Shown here: positions 55,730-64,000 of the stretch, piece by piece
Layout: each line of letters starts with the position of its first letter
Numbering within the stretch: position 1 is the first letter of the stretch
Assembly: GCA_009667805.1 (NCBI GenBank)
Contig: CM019063.1
Coordinates: 53,490,881-53,554,880 of the forward strand
Source: Leptobrachium leishanense
Taxonomy: Eukaryota; Chordata; Amphibia; Anura; Megophryidae
Reading direction: 5' to 3'
Length of the DNA stretch: 64,000 nucleotides
The notes under the pieces: model-generated
What the model saw: only the letters and a program-made list of their open reading frames with translations
Database searches by the model: none
Told to the model about the DNA's origin: nothing
Made by a program: the position numbers and the translations under genes

Positions 55730-55911
55730 TTTCTTTATCCGGCAGCTGATTGGTGTGGTTTTCCGGTGGATTTTCAGTGGATTTTTGGTGATTTTCCAGT
55801 GAATTTTTGGATATGTTCCCTGCACTTCGGGGACCCTGCGGTGAATGCTTAATTCACCGCATGGACGGGGAATTAGATTCCTCGTAGTGCGGGGAACCAG
55901 AGAATAACCCC
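55730..55911 (+). mobile_element. E-type terminal fragment E3
   Basis: GGTTTTCCGGTGGATTTTCA, TGCACTTCGGGGACCCTGCG, GTGAATGCTTAATTCACCGC and CCAGAGAATAACCCC form the E terminus in opposite orientation to E2, which it directly follows. Confidence 0.6.
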
Positions 55912-56040
55912 AATAGAGGAAATATTTTCTTAACTAAACATACAAGAGAAAAACAAAACACGTGTAAGATATCAGCAACATCAATAAACACAGTAAGGAT
56001 GTTTCATTTTTTGGTGGTACTGGCCCTTTAACAAAAAACA
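55912..56040 (-). repeat. Short interspersed repeat L, copy 2
   Basis: Reverse complement of 40850-40950: GAGGAAATATTTTCTTAACT, GTAAGATATCAGCAACATCA, CATTTTTTGGTGGTACTGGC, CCTTTAAC. Confidence 0.6.
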
Positions 56041-56767
56041 CGTATTAGTAACGGGTCACATATTTAATAATTTAATGGCGTTTAATTATTTAAAAGGTAC
56101 TGGTTAAAAAAAATAATAAAATAAACTTTTTCGCTGTCATTCTCACAATTCTGAGTAATAATTATTAAGCGCGTGACTTCGGAAAACCAGGAATCAATAT
56201 GTTTGTGAGATCTAAAATAGCGTCCGGCTTTGGAGAAGTCTCGCCCGGCGAGGAAAGGCTTGCTGTTTGCCGTGGCTATGTTTGTAAAAGCGCTCAGCAT
56301 AGAAAATCAGGGAATAAAGAATTCCCAGAAACCCATGAGAACGTTCTTAGAATGGAATCATTGCAGACGTAGTTCATTATTAATGTTCAACAGCTTCTAT
56401 ATCTTTGTCATGAAAACTGTCATTTTTTATTACATCAGCAATTTTGCTTCCATTCTGCTGCTGGTGGTCTGATGTTTCTTATTGTATTTTGAAATTTAGA
56501 TTTTTAATACATTCTATTCATCAAAATCACAGCTTCAAGTCCAATGTATGTAATATTATCAGCCTGCCATCTTTCACTGGGTTCCGCAAATAAACATGAC
56601 TTCTAACATATCACATCCCGTCTCTTCATGATATTGTTACATAAATCTTAATTACTATATCTCTTTTATAATCTTTTGTCCGACTTTCTGGTGATAAGGA
56701 AAAAAAATATGAAAAAAATATCTGTCTATATTATTATTATTATTATTATTATTAATCTAAAGCTAAC
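56041..56767. other. No recognisable feature
   Basis: Single-copy-looking AT-rich DNA with a TTATTATTATTATTATTATT microsatellite near 56730. Frames of about 80 codons show no domain. Confidence 0.3.
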
Positions 56768-56775
56768 ATTTCTGC

Positions 56776-57535
56776 TAGGCTTGTGCACCGATTTTTTTTT
56801 CGGTTCAATTCGGTTCGATTTGTTCGGATGTTTAAAATTTTCGATTCGGCTCGTTTCGACCGATTTCTGTTTCGATTCGGTTCGGTTCGGCTCGTTTTTG
56901 TGTACATTTTTTTTTCAGAATATCGACCATTTTTCGTGTTTTCGGGTCACTTTGCTCGTTTTTTGTATCGACTTTTCGGAATTTCAGAAATTTTCGTTTT
57001 TTCGGAACGTCTGTTCTCCTAGTTTCAAAGTGTCTACGATAATTCTGGCGATTCTATCGTGTTTTTTTTTTATTAAATAAAGATCCTTTTTTTCTTATGA
57101 ATAATTAAATATACATTTCACAACTTTATTTAATCATATTAAAATGGTATGAAAGCCAAGGAACAAAACGATTTAAAAAACGCTAAACTGACCCGAATGC
57201 CACAAGAAACAAGTGATACGCATTTACAAATACAAAATTTACAGAATCAGCCATATAACCGATAATAGTTAAATATACGGTGTCCAGAATTACCGAAATG
57301 GAACCGAAATCACGAATGGAACCGAAATCATGAATAGAGCAAAAATAAATTTGGATTTGACACATTTCAAGTCCATTCGAAAAATTCGAAATTTTTTCGT
57401 TTCGGCTCGGAAAACTTTTCGGATCTATCGGTTTTCAGGTCCGACCCGATTCGGAAATTCGGCCGAATCCGAAGACACGAATGGGGAAATTTCGTGAAAA
57501 TTCCGAAATTCCGAAACCCGAAACGCACATCCCTA
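56776..57535 (+). mobile_element. hAT-type MITE G3
   Basis: 760 bp, ends TAGGCTTGTGCACCG and CGCACATCCCTA, perfect 8-bp duplication ATTTCTGC at 56768-56775 and 57536-57543. Nearly identical to G1 apart from small indels. Inserted next to or within the RTE 3' region. Confidence 0.95.
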
Positions 57536-57543
57536 ATTTCTGC

Positions 57544-58706
57544 GCCCATTTCCCTTTAGGTGACTTCTACCCATCAGGCTTGTTGCCTCGGTGTCCTCTT
57601 CGACTCTGATCCCTCCTTTTTGAGTCTTTGGAGTGGCTTATAGTTGTCCAAGAGCGTATACCATATCCATGGCCAACACTAACCCTTTTGTTATTGTTAG
57701 TTGCGAAGTACCGTCCGATCCATCGCGACCCCATTGACAACGTTCCTCCAGGCCTTCCTGTCCTCTACCATCTTCTGGAGTCCATCTAAGCTCACGCCTA
57801 CTGCTTCAGTGACTCCATCCAGCCACCCCATTCTCTGTCATCCCATCCTTTTACCCTTAATCTTTCCCAGCATTAGGTTCTTCTCAAGTGAATCCTTCCT
57901 TCTCATTATGTCAGTGTTTTCCCCACCAGCTGAGGTTGGAAGAGGGAGAGAGCTAAAAGGACACAACTGGGAGGCAAGGAGTAGCAAAAGGAAGACTGCA
58001 TACATGGAACCAACTGTTCTTTAAATCAGGAGCCAGAAACCAGGGGAACTGCATCAATACTGGAGCAATGCATAAGTGGGCCTTCTGCTCTTTTATACCC
58101 CATGGAACCCATCTGATCCAATAGCAGGCCCGTGACGTCAACGGTGCGTGACGCAGCCTGGCCGCCATGTTGGTGGAGACCAGTGCCGCGCGTGTCCCTC
58201 GTCAGAGGCCTGCACAAGGCCTGAAGCCTGGAGCCCCGCCGGAGACCACCGGCCGGCTGCCGCACATTCAGCCCCACTCCTCCCCGGGGACCGCAATCAC
58301 ACCGAGGAGGTGAGCCAGCCTGCACCGCCGAGCAGTCGAGTCCGCCGCCTCGCCGCACCACCAGCCAGAACGCTGGGTGAGTGGGGAGGTGCCAGAACAC
58401 GACACCCACGGGCCAGCGGCCCTGACATATTAGGTGGCCAAAGTATATGAGATTCGTCTTCAGGATCTGGCCTTCTAATGAGCAGTCAGGGTTGATCTCC
58501 TTTAGGATTGACTGGTTTGATCTCCTTGCAGTCCAAGGGACTCTCAAGAGTCTTCTCCAGCATAGTTCAAATGCCTCAATTCTTTGGCGCTCAGCCTTTC
58601 TTATGGTGCACCATTCACAGCCATACATTGCAACTGGAAAAACCATAGCCTTGGCTATGCGCACTTTTGTTGGCAGGGTGATGTCTCTGGTTTTTAGTAT
58701 GCTGCC
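57544..58706 (-). pseudogene. RTE-clade (BovB-like) LINE, 3' end, split by a solo LTR
   Basis: Minus-strand translation from 58706: SILKTRDITLPTKVRIAKAM, VFPVAMYGCEWCTIRKAERQ, FELCWRRLLRVPWTARRSNQ, SILKEINPDCSLEG, NLIYFGHL; after the LTR it resumes MRRKDSLEKNLMLGKIKGKR, a stop, QRMGWLDGVTEAVGVSLDGL, QKMVEDRKAWRNVVNGVAMD and RTVLRN then stop. This is the conserved C-terminus of BovB-like RTE reverse transcriptases. 5'-truncated at the telomere-like repeat. Confidence 0.85.
57909..58427. mobile_element. Solo LTR inside the RTE LINE
   Basis: 519 bp, starting TGTCAG and ending CTGACA, flanked by CATTA (57904-57908) and TATTA (58428-58432). The reading frame of the host (FGHL then MRR) is restored if the LTR and one 5-bp copy are removed, so the insertion point is exact. 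Contains CTTTTATACCCC as a possible TATA box, GGCCCGTGACGTCAACGGTG and a GC-rich half. Gypsy- or retrovirus-type LTR; family and strand undetermined. Confidence 0.8.
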
Positions 58707-58850
58707 TAACCCTAACCCTAACCAACCCTAAACCTGACATTAATCCTAACTCTGACATTAATGCTGACAGTAACCCTAAACCTAAATATTTCCCTAACCC
58801 AAACCCTGGCATTAATGCTAAACCTAACCTTGATCCTAAGGCTGGCTGTC
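58707..58850. repeat. Degenerate telomere-like array
   Basis: Begins CCTAACCCTAACCCTAACC and grades into CTGACATTAATCCTAAC variants. Directly abuts the 5' truncation of the RTE LINE. With 59344-59940 it forms one array interrupted by an E-type fragment. Confidence 0.75.
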
Positions 58851-59343
58851 CACTGGGTCTGTAGTCGAAAAACCGACCTGGTCGTCTGACTATGGATAAC
58901 CACAGGACTGAAGAAGGAAAAAAAAAACTTTTTAAAAATATAAGTAATCAAAAAATTCCGTAAACAAAATACCAAAAATACAAAAAGATGTTCAGAAAAA
59001 TAAATAAATATAAAGACTTTTTGCTGAAAATGAAAAGAATAAACAGTTTAATTTAAAAAAATAAAGAAAATGAAAATATTATTTTACATTGAATCCAATG
59101 GGATTCGCCTGTTTTACCTGTCGAACTGAACCACTGAAAATCAGGGCATTTTTTCATGTTTGCTGTACCAGATCATCTGATTTCATTTGACAAATCCCAT
59201 TCAAATGGGAAAGGTCATTAGTCTGTTGTAGTCACAGAAAGTGATCTCAAGTCGTCCGATGGAAGTCGGAGGCGGTGGAAGAGGGTTGAGTCTACTCTTT
59301 CTTGTGGGATTAGTCTGATGACTACGGATGACTTGTTAGTCGC
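58851..59343. mobile_element. E-family fragment E7 within the telomere-like array
   Basis: Contains AAGACTTTTTGCTGAAAATG, AATAAACAGTTTAAT and TTGAATCCAATGGGATTCGC, the E core. The outer parts GGTCGTCTGACTATGGAT and GATGACTACGGATGAC suggest inverted ends of a different subtype. No clear target duplication. Confidence 0.5.
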
Positions 59344-59940
59344 ACAAATACTGACCTAACTCTTACTCCTAACCATAAACATGTCCCAAATCCTAACACT
59401 AACAAACCCTAACATTAACCCTAAACCTGACACTAGCCCTAATCCTGACCCTAACCCAGACTTTAACCTTGAACCTAATCCTAACACTAACATTAACCAT
59501 AACCTTGAATCTAACCCTGACCCTAATCCTAAACATGACCCTAACTCTAACAATGACATTAGCCCTACACCTGACACTAACTCTAGCCATGACCCTAACC
59601 CTGACATTAACCCTGACCATAATCCTAACCCTGACCCTAACCCTGACTTTAACCTTGACCCTAATCCTAACACTGACATTAACCCTAGCCTTGAACCTAA
59701 CCCTGACCCTAATCCTAAACATGACCCTAACTCTAACCCTGACTCTAACTCTAGCCCTAAACCTGACACTAACTCTAAACATAACCCTAACCCTGACATT
59801 AACCATAATCCTAATCCTAACACTGACATTAACCCTAACCTTGAACCTAACCCTGACCCTAATCCTATACATGACCCTGTCTCTAACCCTGACATTTGCC
59901 CAAAACCTGACCCTAATGCTAACCCTAATATTACTCAGGT
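59344..59940. repeat. Degenerate telomere-like array, largest block
   Basis: About 600 bp of TAACCCTGACCCTAATCC, ACATGACCCTAACTC and CTGACATTAACC units: a hexamer base with CCCTGA variants and imperfect 18-60-base higher-order structure. Stop-free frames of 157-235 codons on both strands are products of periodicity. Confidence 0.85.
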
Positions 59941-60706
59941 AATTCTGCAGATTAATAAAATAAAGCCCCCTGGTTTGGTTTTAATTTTGGGTTTTATCCA
60001 AAGCTGCCTGTTTAATGTCAGCTTTATCCAGGTAAATCTAGGTTTAACTGAATTGTGGTCTTTACCCATCACACATATATACATATAACATATGACATTA
60101 TATTATACCGTAATGTACTGTAACAACAGTTTCTGTTGAATTTACCCTCACTTTCCGCTCTGCCTGTGAAAGCTACATTTTTACCCGTCTCATTAAGATT
60201 CAGAATCTCAATTTTCACAGAGCTTATCTCCCCGGCGCAGCACATGGTATATGTAACAATTTGTAGCGCTTCAAAGACAGCATTATTTTATTTTTGTTGA
60301 TTTTGTTCAAAATAAAAAGACTCAGAAAGGGCAGACTGGTCTGATTAGCATTTAAAATGGCTTAAAATACTGAATTAAAGGGTAACCTCTAAATCTGAAA
60401 GGTTTATGGAACTTGCCGTAAGTTTTTTATTATTTTTATTTCTATGAATGATTAATTCTTGGTATCACGAGAAAAGCAAGGCAGACGTAAAGCGGAGTGA
60501 GAAAATAATAAACTTGGACATTTATGTGCCTTTTTTGTCCTAATTATCAATAGTGATAGATCACACGACAAATATTGAAAGATTCACCAAGGGCACTTTA
60601 ACAGGTGCCTGTGTCGGCCGGAGAAAGGGTCTAAGCCGTGCTTGTATGTGAGATATGAAGGTGATCAGCATTTAAACATGGCCAGAAAAATCTGCTGAAA
60701 TACTTG
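59941..60706. other. No recognisable feature
   Basis: Single-copy-looking AT-rich sequence with no open frame of note. Confidence 0.3.
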
Positions 60707-61607
60707 CAGGGTTATTAAGAGAGCACCAAAATGTCACCGACATTTCAGTGCTCTCTGATTCGCCGCACTTCAGCGACTCGGATTCGCTGACCCTGCGTTG
60801 AATTCAGCATTCGGCGCAGGGTCCCCAAAGTGCAGCGAATTGGCCGCCATCAACCCGCCAGACAGCTGGCGTAAACCCGCCGAACAGCCTCCACCAGCTC
60901 GCCGCCGCAAATGCGCCGTATAGCCAACAATCGCACCCGCAAGCAGCCGCTGAACATAGCGCCGACCAGCTGCAGAAAGAAGCTGACAACCCGCCAGACA
61001 GCCACCGCAAACCCACCGGACAGCCACTAAACGCACCCACAAGCAGCCACCGAGCCGCCGAACACAGCGCCGACAAGCCGCAGAAAAAAGTCGACAACTT
61101 GCCAGATGGGTAGAAAAAACGATTGAAAGAGACAAATTTGAAATGCTGTTTGCAAAAAAAACTACTGGACGAAAATTTCTGGAATTAATATGAATAATAA
61201 TAAAAATGTCGGAAAAATCGGAGAAAAAGAATTTGGTGAAAAAAAAATCACGAAAAATGCCTAAAAAATCCTAAAAAAATAAAAAATAAAGAGACTTTAG
61301 ACAAAGCACTTTATACCAACTGAGGAAGCTACATTACAGTAGCGAAACGTGTTTTGGTTGGCAATATTTTATTTTTATATCATTTTATACCAAGTTATTT
61401 TAACCTCCTCTATGGGGATTTCTCTGCTGTTCGGTGTCTCTGAATAGATAAACCATTGCTGGGAATTTCACTGCCGCCGAAGATCGCTAATATTTGGCGA
61501 ATTGACAGCTTTTTCAAAAGTCGAATGGCACCGAAATTGCACCGGAATCGGGAAATTCACTGCGCGGGGCAATTTCGGGCCAGTTTGGCTCTTTCTGAAT
61601 AACCCCT
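60707..61607 (-). mobile_element. E-type multi-hairpin element E4
   Basis: Ends CAGGGTTATTAAGAGAGC and CTCTTTCTGAATAACCCCT. Has the GTCACCGACATTTCAG stem, CCCTGCGTTGAATTCAGC, repeated CCGCCGAACA/CAGCCACCGC words, TTGCAAAAAAAACTACTGG and TATTTGGCGAATTGACAG. At 61322-61386 a CTGAGGAAGCTACATTAC, AGTAGCGAAACGTGTTTTG segment lies between two TTATACCAA copies, a possible small insertion with duplication. Confidence 0.7.
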
Positions 61608-61639
61608 ATATTTTTTTTAATATAAATTTTTTAACCCTA

Positions 61640-61694
61640 CGATATACATGATTGCATCGTCTCAGTGACCTTTTTTTTACCACCTCTATTACAG
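61640..61694 (+). promoter_or_regulatory. Splice acceptor of the candidate terminal exon
   Basis: ATCGTCTCAGTGACC contains a branch-point-like CTCAGTGAC, followed by TTTTTTTTACCACCTCTATT and ACAG at 61691-61694. Pyrimidine tract, spacing and AG are all close to the vertebrate consensus. This is the strongest splice site I see in the window. Confidence 0.45.
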
Positions 61695-62010
61695 TCCATC
61701 ATTTGCTTGTGAGAGACAACCAGTTGGCGCCGTGTTTATAGGGCCGCGCCAGCACGCATCAAAAAAAGAGAGGGACGGGAAGGGAAAAATAAGCTGCACC
61801 AGAGAACAAACCTGCACAGAAAGCTATTCCGAGCTAACATCTGTCTACAATTACCCAATCAAAATGACAGACATCTATCACATTAATAAAGATGAAGATG
61901 AGATTTTCCGGGAGATGTGCGACGTAAACAAACAAGCTGACAACATCTACAAAATTGCACTTAAAATCAAAGAGATAACAAGCGCATGTGGGTATAAACC
62001 GGCCTGTTAA
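61695..62010 (+). CDS. Candidate terminal coding exon, unidentified gene
   Basis: Open without a stop for 104 codons from a strong acceptor to TAA at 62008. Reads PSFACERQPVGAVFIGPRQH, ASKKERDGKGKISCTREQTC, TESYSELTSVYNYPIKMTDI, YHINKDEDEIFREMCDVNKQ, ADNIYKIALKIKEITSACGY, KPAC. The first part is basic and probably disordered; the last 45 residues (IFREMCDVNKQADNIYKIA, LKIKEI) look like an amphipathic helix or coiled coil. I do not recognise the family. An AATAAA lies 105 bases after the stop. Codon use is balanced, unlike the simple repeats around it. No upstream exons were placed with confidence, and an internal ATG (61864) could start a shorter protein. Confidence 0.5.
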
Positions 62011-62150
62011 GGATAAAGGCTGGAGCTTTGTTTTGTTTTTAACTGTAATTTTTTTGTTGTTTTTATTTTTTTCTAATTTAGCAAAATAATCTCATTATTG
62101 CTCTATAATTACCTAATAAAGCAAGCCGAGGATAATTTTTATAAAGTGCC
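62011..62150 (+). terminator. Short 3' UTR with poly(A) signal
   Basis: AATAAA at 62115-62120 (CCTAATAAAGC), preceded by T-rich sequence and followed about 30-50 bases later by GTGCCGTTGCACCTGTTTTT, a GU/U-rich downstream element. Position and order fit a polyadenylation site for the exon ending at 62010. Confidence 0.45.
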
Positions 62151-62471
62151 GTTGCACCTGTTTTTCATTCAGGTGCTTCTAATTAAATTTGCTTTGACCC
62201 ACCGTATTTAATAAGAGCGTAATTTGTTCAGATGTCATTTTACACCAGAGGTGATCAGGTGTTTTATTTGTCTGGGATAGGGTGGGTGGCGCAGACTCCT
62301 GCACACTCGGTGCTACCCGCAAGCTACAGACTAAAGCGACAAAATGAGTTAAAAGCTGTAAAACAAGTCCAAGCATTTCTTTTTATATAACAAGAAAAAT
62401 GAACAGGCGCCCAAACTTGTGCTACCAATCAATGCCAGCCAGAAATTTTTGTGGTTTCCTAAGAGGAAAAC
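62151..62471. other. No recognisable feature
   Basis: No repeat partner found and no open frame with a known domain. Confidence 0.3.
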
Positions 62472-62728
62472 CTCTTTCAGGAAACCGAGAATCCAAAAAT
62501 CCAGAACAGTATCGAGAATCCGAGAAACCGAGGGGATTTTTAATTACTAAACTGCTACTCTATATAATAAAGAGATTGGACATTAGTCTGTAAAGAAGCC
62601 AGCACGTCTGGCGAAACGCGTTCTGGTCTTCTGGCTAAGCCAGTATTTTATTTATGTTTTAAATAAACATTTTAATTTTAATTTCCCCTACTGTTCTGGA
62701 TTTTTGGATTCTCGGTTTCCTGAAAGAG
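62472..62728. mobile_element. Short element with perfect 40-bp terminal inverted repeats
   Basis: 62472-62511 (CTCTTTCAGGAAACCGAGAA, TCCAAAAATCCAGAACAGTA) is the exact reverse complement of 62689-62728. The 257-bp unit encloses CCAGCACGTCTGGCGAAACG, CGTTCTGGTCTTCTGGC and an A/T tail. Arms extend imperfectly outward (AAAACC left, GTTTT right). A flanking duplication is not obvious. No related copy in this window and no superfamily assigned; the GCGAAACG core resembles the segment at 61341. Confidence 0.75.
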
Positions 62729-63468
62729 TTTTTTTTGGGCTTTACCTACAGAATAAACCCTAAGGCGCATACACCAAGAGCTTGGTCTATAGCTCCATCA
62801 AATGTGAGTTGATTAGACCAAATCTTTATACCCAATTCCTTGGAAGACCTGCACAAGGAAGTTGTCTCGTTTCTCTTTTCATATTCACTTGATACAAGCC
62901 CTGCTGCAGATTCTATAAGGTGTGGGTCACCTTTAGAAGTGGAGAAGTTAAGCACCCAAGAGCCTTGATCCACTCAGAGCCAGTGCTTTGGCTCTTTAAT
63001 GCGTGAGTGGAATACCATACGATTATTTATTTTGTGTATTTAACCATCTGCACTATATATTGTTTACTTTTCTTTACATGCTCCATATGGATTTGGCTAA
63101 CTAAGGGAACCATCAGCTACCAATTAGCGATTGTCTTCGCACCGCCAGATACGTACCATTTTCTTAATTTCTTTTTATATGCCTACGTTTTAATGGAATG
63201 TCTTCATTACGTCCGTTCGATGCTTTAACGCGGTGACGACCAACTCAGGGGCCGATTCCAGCGGGACCGTTAAGCTAACATCTGGAGCAGTTAGTGAAAA
63301 TTGCTTAAAATCATCCCGAGCTGTCACAGCCAAGATGCAAACCCTATTTACGGCTCGTTGTTTTGCGAGAGGTTACCGTAAATTTGTGTTTCCTATACTT
63401 TGTATTGGAGACGTGAATTTGCGCCTCTCTAGAAGAGAATGAGCTTTTTCAACCTAGCTTGTCCTCCT
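62729..63468. other. No recognisable feature
   Basis: Single-copy-looking sequence. Frames of 69-75 codons exist on both strands without domains; 62746-62973 (minus) includes RSSKELGIKIWSNQLTFDGA, which I cannot place. Confidence 0.3.
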
Positions 63469-64000
63469 TTAACCCTTTGGCTGCAGATGACGTGGGGGGA
63501 CACCCTCGGCTGTGCACACTGTATGTGAGGACATCCCCTATATGTCATGGGGTCTCCGCAGGGAAAGGGGAGATTGCATGTATCTGGGATCGCGTCCTGG
63601 GGCACTCTGACTTCCTCTAAGTCAGGCCGTCCCTTTATACCCCTCCTAGCGCACTGATGTCATCACGTCAGAGCATGTTGAAGTCAGATTCAGGCACTTC
63701 CCCCAGGAAAAGGGAGGCGGGGTCCTTTGGACACCTCTCCCTACTGATCGGGAGAACTTAGAGAAAAAAGAGAGGCATCGCTGGAAAGGTCACAGTCTGA
63801 CCTTTCCAGCGATGCCTCTCTTTAACCCCTTAGGTACCAGTCTTGAGATCTGGCACCAATTGGCCCAGATCATGGACTTCTCCCAGAGGTGGCTGACATC
63901 CTGGATGTCAGCCCAACCTCCAAGGCCTCCCTCCGCCCACTGACATCATCATGCATGGGCGCGGTGATGTCAGTTAGGGAATAAACTGCTAGCTGCCCAT
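63469..64000 (+). mobile_element. Diverged piggyBac-type multi-hairpin element A7 (right part outside window)
   Basis: Starts TTAACCCTTTGGCTGCAGAT. Module order equals that of A3: a GACGTG/ATGTCA stem, TCAGGCACTTCCCCC, GGACACCTCTCCCT, a long stem GAGAGGCATCGCTGGAAAGG mirrored by CCTTTCCAGCGATGCCTCTC (63770-63822), GGCTGACATCCTGGATGTCA, CTGACATCATCATGCATGG, and the start of the CTGCTAGCTGCCCAT stem. The sequence is far from A3, yet each stem remains well paired. Confidence 0.75.

Noticed and set aside
58150..58430. CpG-rich gene promoter or CpG island
   Set aside because: It lies wholly inside a solo LTR with TGTCAG/CTGACA ends and a 5-bp duplication.
59356..60088. Long frames (157-235 codons) with NPDPNPN or VRVRVRV patterns
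   Set aside because: Degenerate CCCTAA/CCCTGA hexamer repeats lack stops in several frames; composition is purely periodic.

Overview
This is vertebrate nuclear DNA, almost certainly amphibian and most like a frog. L2, CR1, RTE and a second CR1/Rex1-like LINE, an LTR element, Tc1 and mariner relics, and many hAT, piggyBac-type and Harbinger-like non-autonomous DNA transposons are packed together and nested, with amplified minisatellites. There are no bacterial operons, ribosome-binding sites or compact intronless genes. The species call rests only on repeat content and is an inference.

Region by region. 1-3.4 kb: the right part of a 1.2-kb piggyBac-type element, then unclassified repeat. 3.4-8.1 kb: a hAT-type element with a perfect 8-bp target duplication that has absorbed two piggyBac-type, two Harbinger-like and three palindromic insertions. 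8.1-13.2 kb: more fragments, a 0.9-kb CAGGGTTATTC element split by a piggyBac-type one, a degenerate tandem repeat and a possible exon. 13.2-20.4 kb: a mariner relic, a 55-bp minisatellite, a hairpin element and a telomere-like array split by another piggyBac-type element. 20.4-27.7 kb: two L2 fragments (one with a 21-bp minisatellite) and a three-layer nest of LINE, Tc1 and CAGGGTTATTC element. 28.1-28.2 kb: a possible last coding exon on the minus strand. 28.3-35.3 kb: further hAT, palindromic and CAGGGTTATTC elements. 35.5-43.8 kb: tandem duplications, a SINE-like sequence, a mariner relic, a 42-bp minisatellite and an L2 with reverse-transcriptase motifs. 43.9-53.1 kb: more elements, a CR1 tail, a Tc1 relic, a LINE whose 39-bp 3' repeat has expanded to about 1.7 kb, and a piggyBac-type element with a 25-bp minisatellite. 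53.6-60 kb: the minus-strand LINE, a third hAT copy, an RTE tail carrying a solo LTR, and telomere-like arrays. 61.7-62.1 kb: the best host-gene candidate, a terminal coding exon with a poly(A) signal. 63.5-64 kb: a diverged piggyBac-type copy running off the window.

No complete host gene is visible. The window reads as intron or intergenic DNA with at most a few exons. Its main interest is the transposon biology: piggyBac-type elements built almost wholly of consecutive hairpins whose arm sequences differ between copies yet stay complementary; target duplications and empty sites that let the nesting order be read directly; and repeated birth of minisatellites inside transposons.
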